Shown piece by piece: positions 50,384 to 59,201 of a stretch of DNA of 64,000 bases (within the stretch, counting starts at the first letter, position 1; each line of letters opens with the position of its first letter). The notes beneath the pieces are model-generated. The model saw only the letters and a list, made by a program, of their open reading frames with translations. It was not told the DNA's origin and ran no database searches. Origin of the DNA: Bacteroidales bacterium (GTDB lineage: Bacteria; Bacteroidota; Bacteroidia; Bacteroidales; GCA-2748055); assembly GCA_016936975.1 (NCBI GenBank), contig JAFGWU010000061.1:89519-153518 (forward strand), read 5' to 3'. Made by a program: the position numbers and the translations under genes.

Positions 50384-52261
50384 TTAATAAAGAAGTACCT
50401 TCCTGGTAGATGTGCCATCAACTCCGGACACCTGGACCATGAAAACACCCTTGTCGGTGGTTCTGAGCTGAAGTGAACCGTAAGCCTCACATGTTCCATG
50501 GGACACAATCTGACCATTTACAGATATCACTTTGTAAGAGATGCTATTGTTCAGGTCATTCTTCAGATAAATTATATCCTTATAACTGTGCACCGTCACA
50601 CCGTTCAACTGATTGTACCTATCTTCAATGCCAGTAATGTCAAGTGTTGAAAATTCGCTGCCCACTTTGGCATTATCCACAGCCTGTACGCCAAAAATAT
50701 AGGAATCGGCATTGAATCCCCTGAGTGTGATAGTGGTCCCTGAAATCAGTGGTCTTTCACCGGAAGCTTTCAATAATCCGGTTGCCGTATCTGCAGGGAA
50801 GAACTGGAAAATGGACGATCCTTCTTTGGCAGCAGCAAAAACATTGTAACGAAGCGCGTCTGAAGGAGTCGTATCGTCTGACGCCAGGTCCCAGGTCAAT
50901 ATTACATTCTCACCCTCTTGCGTTGCCATGAAATTTGCCGGGGCCGAAGGTGCCTCGTTAGCAGAGATTCCGTCGGCCAACTTGTTTTCAAGGATATAGT
51001 TGGGCCAGGTTGGATTTTCCGGTGTTCCGTCACCACCATCACGATAACCGAAAATGGTAAAATCCAGGCTGTTGTCCTTGGTAAAATCGGTGAAAGTTAC
51101 GCATCCCCCGCGTGCACGGGCCTGGTCGGGGCTAATGGCAACGGCTGTAAAGGTGTTGTCTCCATCATTGTAGAACAGGGTAGTATTGGGTCCCCATCCG
51201 GAGAACACCATATCTATCAGTCCGTCGTTATTGATATCACCTGAAGCAACAGATGCTTGTCCACCAATGAGTCCGTTTTCGGCTGCCTCAATCTTCTGAA
51301 AGGTTGCTTCACCGTTATTCAGGAATATGTTGGCAAAATGCGACCAGCCGTTGTTCACATCCCTTCCGACCTCAACAATATCAAGGTTCCCGTCGTTGTT
51401 CACATCGGCAAAGAAAGTTTCACCCTGGACATGGCCGGTAAAAAGTGTCCGGCTGTCAGCAAAGTAAGTAAAGCCGCCATTTCCGTCATTCAGGTAGAGG
51501 TCGGTGACCGACTGAATATCGCCATCCACGTATCCGGATACCACCATATCTGTATATCCGTCATTATTCACATCCCCACAGTGAATGCCGCCACCATTCA
51601 TTGAAACGAAATTGGAAGCTCCTCCTACAGGCGTGGTTTGCAGTTCGAATGTTCCAGCATTGTTCTTATAGAGAGCCACCACTCTGGATGTGCCCGAGAC
51701 TTCCCACTCGGCACCTGCATTTCCACTGATAAATACATCAATCCAGCCATCGTTATCATAATCAACAGTCTCAATCATCCGTGAACTGTTGTCACCCCCA
51801 GCCTCTGTAGAGATTCCCACGAAAGTTACCTCCTCTTTAAGTACCAGGTTATATTCGGGTTCCCCGGAGTTTTCATAGAGTTCAGTCAGCACCGCCTCAT
51901 TGGTACCATCAACCGATCCTCCTACGATCAGGTCGAGGTTGCCGTCATTGTTGTAATCGAAAAATACAGCTGTTGCCAGTGCATACATGGTAACATCCGT
52001 CAGCTGTTCAGTAAAAGTACCGTCACCATTGTTTTTGTAAAGTCCTGTAAAGGGTGTGCCCTGACCGGCAGCTATCAGCATGTCGATCAGACCGTCGTTA
52101 TTGTAGTCACCCCAAATTTCCTGGCCTCCGGCCGTCATAGGCAGGGAACCCTCAGTAAGGGGATTGGCTACAATTTCGAATTCCACTTGCTTTGGCTCCT
52201 GGGCAAATAGTCCAAGAGAAAAAGCAAAAGCCAAAATGCTAAAAAGAGTAGTTTTTTTCAT
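50384..52261 (-). CDS. FG-GAP/VCBS-repeat surface protein with FnIII and T9SS sorting domain
   Basis: This is a 625-residue protein with a signal peptide (residues 1-20, ending LGLFAQ). Residues ~30-420 form an integrin-type FG-GAP propeller with six calcium-binding DxxNDGxxD loops (DYNNDGLID, DYNNDGNLD, DYDNDGWID, DVNNDGYTD, DVNNDGNLD, DINNDGLID). A fibronectin III-like domain follows (~430-525, APANFMATQEGENVILTWDLA). A T9SS type A sorting domain (~545-625) contains LKNDLNNSISYKVISVNGQIV and GVFMVQVSG. It lies 69 bp after SusD in the alpha-galactoside operon, the position of a surface glycan-binding protein. FG-GAP proteins bind sugars or partner proteins on the surface, so a capture role is plausible, but no enzyme motif is present. 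Confidence 0.82.
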   Translation of the reverse strand: MKKTTLFSILAFAFSLGLFAQEPKQVEFEIVANPLTEGSLPMTAGGQEIWGDYNNDGLIDMLIAAGQGTPFTGLYKNNGDGTFTEQLTDVTMYALATAVFFDYNNDGNLDLIVGGSVDGTNEAVLTELYENSGEPEYNLVLKEEVTFVGISTEAGGDNSSRMIETVDYDNDGWIDVFISGNAGAEWEVSGTSRVVALYKNNAGTFELQTTPVGGASNFVSMNGGGIHCGDVNNDGYTDMVVSGYVDGDIQSVTDLYLNDGNGGFTYFADSRTLFTGHVQGETFFADVNNDGNLDIVEVGRDVNNGWSHFANIFLNNGEATFQKIEAAENGLIGGQASVASGDINNDGLIDMVFSGWGPNTTLFYNDGDNTFTAVAISPDQARARGGCVTFTDFTKDNSLDFTIFGYRDGGDGTPENPTWPNYILENKLADGISANEAPSAPANFMATQEGENVILTWDLASDDTTPSDALRYNVFAAAKEGSSIFQFFPADTATGLLKASGERPLISGTTITLRGFNADSYIFGVQAVDNAKVGSEFSTLDITGIEDRYNQLNGVTVHSYKDIIYLKNDLNNSISYKVISVNGQIVSHGTCEAYGSLQLRTTDKGVFMVQVSGVDGTSTRKVLLY

Positions 52262-52330
52262 AGCAAATCTGATTTTAGTTTATAATAAAAAAAATGTATT
52301 TGGTAATATGTTGAATTAAATAAATGCATA

Positions 52331-53899
52331 TCAGTAACCGGGATTCTGATCTTCCGGATTAAAGTTCGGGTTTTGTTTAATTTCCACATTGGGAATCGGA
52401 TAACGCATGTGTATATCCGAGATCATATCGCTCTCCGATGCCCACCTGTTTCGTTCAGAGATCAGTTCCACGAATTTTCCGGTCCTGATCAGGTCAAACC
52501 TTCGCCATCCTTCAAAGCAAAGTTCTCTTATCCTTTCATCCATAATTTTGGTTCTGAACTCCTCCTGGCTCATACCGGCATTCCATCTTGCTTCCTCCGG
52601 CAATGTTCCTCCCCAGGCACGGTTCCTGATCTCGTTATTGACAATATCAACTGCATCAGATGTCTGACCTGCCTCATTCAGGCATTCTGCCAGTGAAAGC
52701 AGCACATCAGCATACCTGACGTAATACATGTTTTTCCCTGAATAATAGAAGCTTTCAAGCCCGTTGATCCGAAAATCCTCATACTTCTTGATATGGGGCA
52801 GCAACTGGTCCTCCCCGAAACCTGCATAAACAGAGGGAGTCATGTCACCGTTCACAAAATTGTACCGGATGCTCTCCATTTTTCTAAGGTCCCCTTCTTC
52901 CCAAAGTCCGCCGGTGCTGATATCGGTTCTGGAATAGACTGTGGGGAGCACGAGATCGTAACCTCCGATGGCATTTGTCGGATTACCTGAACATGCCCTT
53001 GAACCAGTATACCACTGGGCTTCGTTGGTATCGGGCCAGATATTGTTAAAAAGAAATGTGTAGATCTGCTCTTTGGAGGTATTTTTATCAGGATCCCACA
53101 GATCCGCGAAATTATTCACGAGATCAAAGCCGCCAAAATCACGGATATAATTGAACTGATCCCGGGCCAGGTTGAAGTCTCTGTATCCGGTTGCTTCATC
53201 AGCAGACATATACAACTTGCCCAGCAAGGCTCTTGCCGCCCATGTTGTGGGTATACGAGGATCATTTGCCGGTTTTTCATCCAGAAGATCAATGGCAGTA
53301 AGAAAGCTCTCTTCGATGATTCCGTAAACCTCGGCCGCCGACTTTCTTCCGGAGAGGATGATATCACCGTTATCTATTGAAGGCATTGGCAGACCACCCC
53401 AATAAGAAGCCAGCTCAAAGAGAACAGCAGCCTTGTAGAAATGGGCCTGTCCGAGGTAGTTGTTTATTTTCAAAGAATCATCTGAGGAAGCAAAGGGCAA
53501 TTTACTTTCCAGGTGCCAGATGGCTTCCGATGCCTGGACTACAATCGGCCACCTGATGTTCCATAGTTCTGCCACCGGCTTGTTTTCCGGGTCGAGGAAT
53601 CCGTTATATTTATCCAGTCCCGCCTGTGGGGCATCCGTGGCCACCTGATATTCGCCCTGTTGACTCTCATCCGTTCCAAGCATTAAGAAAAAACCCTTTC
53701 TGTTTACCCGAGTGCTTCTCCATTTAAAATATAATCCGTTCAGGAAGGGTTGCACATTATCAAGAGATTCGAATAACTGTTCCGTGGAAAGGGAAGTTTG
53801 TGGATCCTGCTTAAGAAACTCAGGTTCACAGGCTGCCAGGATCAGCAACAATGAAATCGATACGATTCCGAAAATGCGATAATATTGTTTTTTGATCAT
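52331..53899 (-). CDS. SusD/RagB-family lipoprotein of the alpha-galactoside locus
   Basis: This is a 522-residue protein with lipobox LILAAC (Cys24). SusD landmarks include LKQDPQTSLSTEQLFESLDNVQPFLNGLYFKW at the start, NYLGQAHFYKAAVLFELASYWGGLPMP and TTWAARALLGKLYMSA. The C-terminal signature is MDERIRELCFEGWRRFDLIRTGKFVEL … NPNFNPEDQNPGY. Such proteins bind oligosaccharides and cap SusC. It lies 12 bp after its SusC partner, between it and the FG-GAP protein gene. Ligands are inferred to be alpha-galactosides from the neighbouring GH36 and GH97 enzymes. Confidence 0.93.
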   Translation of the reverse strand: MIKKQYYRIFGIVSISLLLILAACEPEFLKQDPQTSLSTEQLFESLDNVQPFLNGLYFKWRSTRVNRKGFFLMLGTDESQQGEYQVATDAPQAGLDKYNGFLDPENKPVAELWNIRWPIVVQASEAIWHLESKLPFASSDDSLKINNYLGQAHFYKAAVLFELASYWGGLPMPSIDNGDIILSGRKSAAEVYGIIEESFLTAIDLLDEKPANDPRIPTTWAARALLGKLYMSADEATGYRDFNLARDQFNYIRDFGGFDLVNNFADLWDPDKNTSKEQIYTFLFNNIWPDTNEAQWYTGSRACSGNPTNAIGGYDLVLPTVYSRTDISTGGLWEEGDLRKMESIRYNFVNGDMTPSVYAGFGEDQLLPHIKKYEDFRINGLESFYYSGKNMYYVRYADVLLSLAECLNEAGQTSDAVDIVNNEIRNRAWGGTLPEEARWNAGMSQEEFRTKIMDERIRELCFEGWRRFDLIRTGKFVELISERNRWASESDMISDIHMRYPIPNVEIKQNPNFNPEDQNPGY

Positions 53900-53911
53900 G
53901 ATGCAATAATT

Positions 53912-56900
53912 TTAAATCCCGATTTTCAATCCTGCTCCGACCATTCTCGAAGTGGGGTACCAGTCTCCGTTTTCCGGATCATACCCTTTGTACTTCGTCA
54001 GTGTGATCAGATTGTTACCGACAACATAAACGGTGAGGTTCTTCATGAATCCTGCGCCGAACCATTGATTTCCAAATGTATAAGAGAGCGTTGCAGCAGA
54101 CAGCCGAAGGAAGGAAGCATCCTGAATGGTCCAGTCCACTTCTCCCAGGCCAAAACGGCCTCCTTCAGAAAAGGCACGCGGTATATTCGTATCAGTGTTC
54201 TCCGGAGTCCAACGATTGATCAGGTCAGCATGGGCAGCAGAGGTGCCGATACTACCCATGAGTGTTTCATAAAGGTAGCTGATCCTTCTTCCTCCAACTG
54301 AATAGTTTATATTGGCACTGAACTTTAAATTTCTGTAGACCAGCGAGGTTGATAAGCCCCCATAAAAATCGGGGTCTGTTTTTCCAACTACGTACCGGTC
54401 GAGATCATTGATGATGCCGTTCTCATCCCGGTCTGCAGGCAGAATATCCCCCGGTTTGACTACCCTGGAACCAAGTTCAAGAGTGTTGACATATTCCATG
54501 TCCGATTCCTGAACGATCCTGTCGAATTCGTAAACATAAATGGTATTAACAGATTCACCCAGGAAGATGTTTCCTTCACGCTGGATTTCATTGTTCGAAT
54601 AGCCTCCAAGGTTATAAATTTCTTCCAGATCTCCGTAAAGCCTTTTTACCCTGTTACGGTCTGCGGCGATGTTGAAGGTCAGATCCCATGAAAAATCACG
54701 AGCACTTATGATGGCTGCGTCCACCATGAATTCGACACCCCTGTTCCTCATAGCCCCGATATTATCGAGCATGCTCAGGTAACCTGAGGAAGGGGCCGTA
54801 CTGCGCTGCATCAACAGGTCCTCGTTGATGATATTGAAGAGGTCAAGGGTCATGTTGATCCGGTTTTCTGCCAGTGAAATATCAATACCCACGTTCAGTT
54901 GCTCCTGTCGCTCCCAGCGCAGGAATGGATTTCCGTATCGGCCGGAGTTGGTAAGAATATTTGATTCCAATGAAATTGAGGGATTGTAGAGGGTCAGGTA
55001 TCCGTAATTTGGAATATTCTGATTACCAGCAATTCCATATCCCAATCTCAATTTCAGCCTGCTGATGAATTCGACATTATCCATGAACTGCTCGCGGTGA
55101 ATGTTCCACGATCCTGCCACGGAGGGAAAGAATCCCCATTTGTTAGACGGCCCGAACCTGGATGATCCGTCATATCTTCCGGTAAAGGTAATGTAGTAGC
55201 GCGTATCATATGAATAATTGAACCTTGCCAGTGCAGACATAATGGAATAGGAGGTGAAATTGGATGCCAGGTAGAAATTCTCCTTGTCTGATGCGCCATG
55301 ACTGTACATGTACGAAAACAGATCGTTGTTATAACCGTTTGCGTTCTGCTGGTTATAATTATAGCCATAGTACGAGATATTCGTTCCCAGCAGGAGAGAC
55401 ACCCTGTGTACCTGGTCAAATGTCCTGTCATATGTGAGTGAGTTATCCCACTGCCAGTTCATCGTTTTAGATTTAACCTGTATCGACTGGCCATCGTAAG
55501 TGGATTTGTAGGATTGTGTTGATGTGGTCGGATAGTATGAGTAGTTTTCGCCTTGTGCCAGATCTACAGAAAATGTGGATCTGAAACTGAGTTCCCTCAG
55601 TGGTTTGATCTGCAGGTAGGATGAACTCATCAAACGATTGGAATGAATATCCCTGTCAATGGTAAGGTCTCGAAGCGGGTTCGAGGAACTCTGGTTATCG
55701 ATTTTTCCCTCGCGCATGTACCAGTACTCACCGGAGACAGGTAGCAAAGGGGATGCTCTAAGGGCAGTAATGAACATATTTTCATTTACCACTGGTTTTT
55801 CATCCGTAATTATAAACGTATTAAAGGTACCTGCCTTGAACCAGGGTTTCACCTGCTGTTCAAGGTTTACCTTACCCGAGTAACGATCGTATTTCGATTG
55901 CACCAGCTGGCCAACCTGCTGGTTATAATTAAAACTTATATAGTAATTTCCATCGTCATTACCTCCGGAAAAACCCACAGCATGGTTTTGCTGAAATCCT
56001 TTTTGAACAATGGTATCCAGCCAGGAATAGGTCTCCCCGTTCATGTATGCATCGAGTTCTTCTTTCGAGAAGATCAGGTTCTTGACAGGGTTCTCATTGG
56101 TAAGACTCCTTTCGATATAACGCTCACGGTCTGCCGTCGGATTACGGTCCATATAGGCATTGGCATAGGCATCGACCCTCAGGTCGTATGTATCACTTCC
56201 TCCGAGGAGAGGCATTTCCCGGGTGAACTCCTGTACACCGAACCAGCTATCATAAAAAATTTGTCCACCTCCCCTGGTTCCTTTCCTGGTTGTGATCACA
56301 ACCACACCATTGGCACCTCTTGAACCATAAATCGCGGTGGCAGAAGCATCCTTAAGCACCTCGATACTGGCAATATCATCCGGGTTCAGGTTGTCAAATC
56401 CTCCGTCGATCACAAGTCCGTCTACCACAAAAATCGGGTTTGTACCGTATTGCAATGAATTATTTCCCCTGATTTTAATACTTGCTTTGGATCCAGGCCT
56501 GGGATTATTCTGTATATAAACCCCCGGTATTTTTCCCTGCAGCGCCTGGTTCACGTTACCGGTAGGGATTTCGTCGAGGGATTCCGCCGATACGGTTGCC
56601 ACGGCCCCAGTCAAATCTGATTTTTTCATGGATGTTCCTACGATGACTACCTCCGCAATATCCTGAATGTTCTCCTCCAGTTCGATGTTCAGCCTGTCAG
56701 TACCTTTCACCATGACTTCCATGGTCTTGTAACCTACATAGGAGAATACCAGGTTCTGTCCTGACAAAACAGACAATTCAAATTCACCGTTAAGATCCGT
56801 GATGGTTCCCTTGCCTGGCTCTTCCTTCACTGAAATAGACACACCCGGCAGTGCCATTTTTGTTGCAGCATCAGTTGCTTTACCGCTAACGATCATCTCC

Positions 56901-56974
56901 TGACCATTAATTGCTGCAGGCAGGAGTATCAAGAATATAAACAATGTGATTATTATATGCAATTTCTTTATCAT
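53912..56974 (-). CDS. SusC/RagA-family TonB-linked transporter of the alpha-galactoside locus
   Basis: This is a 1020-residue protein with a signal peptide (residues 1-24). The carboxypeptidase-regulatory-like domain (~27-100) has VSGKATDAATKMALPGVSISVKEE … FSYVGYKTMEV. A TonB-box-like stretch, IQDIAEVVIVGTSMKKSDLTGAV, follows. The plug (~110-235) has NQALQGKIPGVYIQNNPRPGSKASIKIRG, IFVVDGLVIDGG and VLKDASATAIYGSRGANGVVVI. The barrel ends RMVGAGLKIGI. All landmarks of a functional SusC are present, and it is the best-conserved SusC in the window. It is preceded by the GH97 gene (11 bp) and followed by SusD (12 bp). It imports oligosaccharides into the periplasm with TonB energy. Confidence 0.94.
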   Translation of the reverse strand: MIKKLHIIITLFIFLILLPAAINGQEMIVSGKATDAATKMALPGVSISVKEEPGKGTITDLNGEFELSVLSGQNLVFSYVGYKTMEVMVKGTDRLNIELEENIQDIAEVVIVGTSMKKSDLTGAVATVSAESLDEIPTGNVNQALQGKIPGVYIQNNPRPGSKASIKIRGNNSLQYGTNPIFVVDGLVIDGGFDNLNPDDIASIEVLKDASATAIYGSRGANGVVVITTRKGTRGGGQIFYDSWFGVQEFTREMPLLGGSDTYDLRVDAYANAYMDRNPTADRERYIERSLTNENPVKNLIFSKEELDAYMNGETYSWLDTIVQKGFQQNHAVGFSGGNDDGNYYISFNYNQQVGQLVQSKYDRYSGKVNLEQQVKPWFKAGTFNTFIITDEKPVVNENMFITALRASPLLPVSGEYWYMREGKIDNQSSSNPLRDLTIDRDIHSNRLMSSSYLQIKPLRELSFRSTFSVDLAQGENYSYYPTTSTQSYKSTYDGQSIQVKSKTMNWQWDNSLTYDRTFDQVHRVSLLLGTNISYYGYNYNQQNANGYNNDLFSYMYSHGASDKENFYLASNFTSYSIMSALARFNYSYDTRYYITFTGRYDGSSRFGPSNKWGFFPSVAGSWNIHREQFMDNVEFISRLKLRLGYGIAGNQNIPNYGYLTLYNPSISLESNILTNSGRYGNPFLRWERQEQLNVGIDISLAENRINMTLDLFNIINEDLLMQRSTAPSSGYLSMLDNIGAMRNRGVEFMVDAAIISARDFSWDLTFNIAADRNRVKRLYGDLEEIYNLGGYSNNEIQREGNIFLGESVNTIYVYEFDRIVQESDMEYVNTLELGSRVVKPGDILPADRDENGIINDLDRYVVGKTDPDFYGGLSTSLVYRNLKFSANINYSVGGRRISYLYETLMGSIGTSAAHADLINRWTPENTDTNIPRAFSEGGRFGLGEVDWTIQDASFLRLSAATLSYTFGNQWFGAGFMKNLTVYVVGNNLITLTKYKGYDPENGDWYPTSRMVGAGLKIGI

Positions 56975-56985
56975 TGCAGTAAGGT

Positions 56986-59193
56986 TTAAAATTTCAACAT
57001 ATTGATTGTTTTCATTTGCATTTCGTTTCCAACGGTAACAAGGTAAAATCCTTCTTCAAGATCCTGCATGGGAAGAAGCAATTGCCTGTCTCCTGCAGTT
57101 TTAAGGCTCTTGCGTTTCCTTCCGGTAATATCATATACCACGCACCTGGTTAACTCCAACGGTCCGGATATCATAAGCGTATCGTCAGCGGGATCATAGT
57201 AAGATACGATACCGTCAGTTGGCCCTTCCTTTGCAGGTTTTAATGTCACATCCTGCACACTATCCTCCGCGGGTTTGATGTGCATGACCCATCCGCCTCC
57301 CCGCGCCATGGAGACGTCGCAAACAGTTGAAAGCGTCACTTCGATTTCTTCAATCTTCGATGATGTTGCGTCAACGTCCGAACTATTGGTATCACGCATA
57401 ACGATCGCTTTATATTTTATTTCCGGCTCGAGAAATGAGAGGTTGAGCGTTAAGTTGCGGGCTTCCAGGTTGGTCATTGCCGCAACGAACCACTCATCGC
57501 CTTTATTTCTGGCTACGACAGCATATTCCCCGACCTTCCCCGCCAAGGGCACGGTACGGTCCCAGGTGGTGGGTATGGAGGCTATCAGACTGGTGATCCC
57601 CGGGTGTTTTTCATACATTGTGGGAGCATCACACAGGTAGGCCAGTGTCTGGTCATATATAACATACATGGCCACTTCGTGCGTTCGGGTTCCGATGGAA
57701 TACGGGACACCATGAGGAACCGGTATGAACTGTTCGTAATGCCTGTTTCGTAATGATCCGGGTGTATAATCCAGGGTTCCTGCCAGCATTCTCATAAAGG
57801 GAAACTGGAGATGATAATTGGGATTTGCCGTATAGTCCCATTTCGTACATTCTGCACCACGAACCGCTTCAAAATTAAGGATGTTGGGATAGGCACGCTG
57901 CAGTCCGGTTGGTTTCGCACACCCATGAAACGTAACCACAAGCTCTCTTTTCGCACACTCTTTTGCTATAAACTCGAACCACTGGATCGCAAGCTGGTCG
58001 TCCCGCTCGATCAGGTCCACCTTCACCCCTGCGGCACCATAGGATTTAAATGCATTCAGAATTGCCGGATCGATCACCACCAGGTTGAAATAGTACCAAA
58101 GGATAATCTTCACACCTTTGTCAGCGGCATAGGCACAAAGCTGTGGAACGTACCATGAATTCCAGCCGGCGTCGAGGGTCACGTACTCGAGTCCGTATGC
58201 AGCGGCAAAATCCACATAATATTTATAAAGTTCCAGGCTCAGATTATCCGGTCCGGAAGGAAAAGGCACCCCTTCCAAAATGGCATCGTGCCACCATTCC
58301 CATGCCGATTTACCCGGGACGATCCAGTCGGTATCCTCGAGCAACCGGGGCCTGGCAAGAGCGTAAATCAGCTCATTATTTAAAAGGTCTTTGTCATCAT
58401 CAGACACAATTAACACCCTCCAAGGATACAGGCGTGTTCCGTCGGTTCGTGCAATATAGTCATACCGTTCAAGTACCCTCTTATACTCGTAATCTCCCTC
58501 CTGTACCCGCTTCGGGTACTCGGCCCATTTACCTTTGAGACTGGCATTGCCCGCCTTCAGCACATACATGCCCGGATAATCATGCAGATCCGATTCGGCC
58601 ACGACGATACATACTCCGGCTTCGGGGTATTTCAAAAGGCAGGGTGTAATGGCAAACTGTCCGTCGGGAACTTCCGCTATTGAACTGTAGGGATAATAAG
58701 AACGTTCCCACTGTATCATCTCTTCGCCTCCCTCTCCGAACCAAATATCAGGATCTTCAGCGAAATTAAACTCTGCAATCTCATGCCTGATGATCACTTC
58801 GCCTCCCAGGTAGGTTTCGAAACGGTAAGCAATACCCTCGTTGTAAGCCCTGAAAATCAGATCAAAATCCTGCAAACTGATTATTAATTCGTTGTAAATT
58901 TCAGGAATCTGCCTGTTTTTACCGTTCAGCACCTGTATGGAATCATTAACAGAACGGAAAGTTGTATCGAGTACTATCGGATTCAACCCAAGAATTCTGC
59001 CATCATAAAGCTCCAGTCCGATCCTGGAAGGAATTATTAACTGTTTGCCATATCCTTCAACGGTATAGGTAATTTCCTCCGCCACATTCACCACGGTGCT
59101 TAACTGACCTCCCGGTGAACTGAGTTCAAAAGTCTGAGCAGCAACCCCGGTAAGTGATAGACAAAATAAAGCCGTCGCAGAAAATAATTTCAT
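56986..59193 (-). CDS. GH97 family glycoside hydrolase, retaining alpha-galactosidase type, with T9SS-like tail
   Basis: This is a 735-residue protein with a signal peptide (residues 1-20, ending GVAAQ). The GH97 N-terminal beta-sandwich spans ~21-285 (LSSPGGQLSTVVNV, FRAYNEGIAYRFET). The catalytic barrel (~290-560) has GKSAWEWWHD, YVTLDAGW and IILWYYFNLVV. AAGVKVDLIERDDQ places Asp393 where retaining GH97 enzymes have the nucleophile; inverting SusB-type members lack it. FEAVRGAECTKWD follows with the Glu expected for calcium and acid catalysis. The last ~90 residues resemble a T9SS sorting domain (VVYDITGRKRKSL … GFYLVTVGN). Expected reaction: removal of alpha-linked galactose with retention of configuration. 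It lies 8 bp after GH36 and 11 bp before SusC. Confidence 0.88.
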   Translation of the reverse strand: MKLFSATALFCLSLTGVAAQTFELSSPGGQLSTVVNVAEEITYTVEGYGKQLIIPSRIGLELYDGRILGLNPIVLDTTFRSVNDSIQVLNGKNRQIPEIYNELIISLQDFDLIFRAYNEGIAYRFETYLGGEVIIRHEIAEFNFAEDPDIWFGEGGEEMIQWERSYYPYSSIAEVPDGQFAITPCLLKYPEAGVCIVVAESDLHDYPGMYVLKAGNASLKGKWAEYPKRVQEGDYEYKRVLERYDYIARTDGTRLYPWRVLIVSDDDKDLLNNELIYALARPRLLEDTDWIVPGKSAWEWWHDAILEGVPFPSGPDNLSLELYKYYVDFAAAYGLEYVTLDAGWNSWYVPQLCAYAADKGVKIILWYYFNLVVIDPAILNAFKSYGAAGVKVDLIERDDQLAIQWFEFIAKECAKRELVVTFHGCAKPTGLQRAYPNILNFEAVRGAECTKWDYTANPNYHLQFPFMRMLAGTLDYTPGSLRNRHYEQFIPVPHGVPYSIGTRTHEVAMYVIYDQTLAYLCDAPTMYEKHPGITSLIASIPTTWDRTVPLAGKVGEYAVVARNKGDEWFVAAMTNLEARNLTLNLSFLEPEIKYKAIVMRDTNSSDVDATSSKIEEIEVTLSTVCDVSMARGGGWVMHIKPAEDSVQDVTLKPAKEGPTDGIVSYYDPADDTLMISGPLELTRCVVYDITGRKRKSLKTAGDRQLLLPMQDLEEGFYLVTVGNEMQMKTINMLKF

Positions 59194-59201
59194 CGGATAT
59201 T

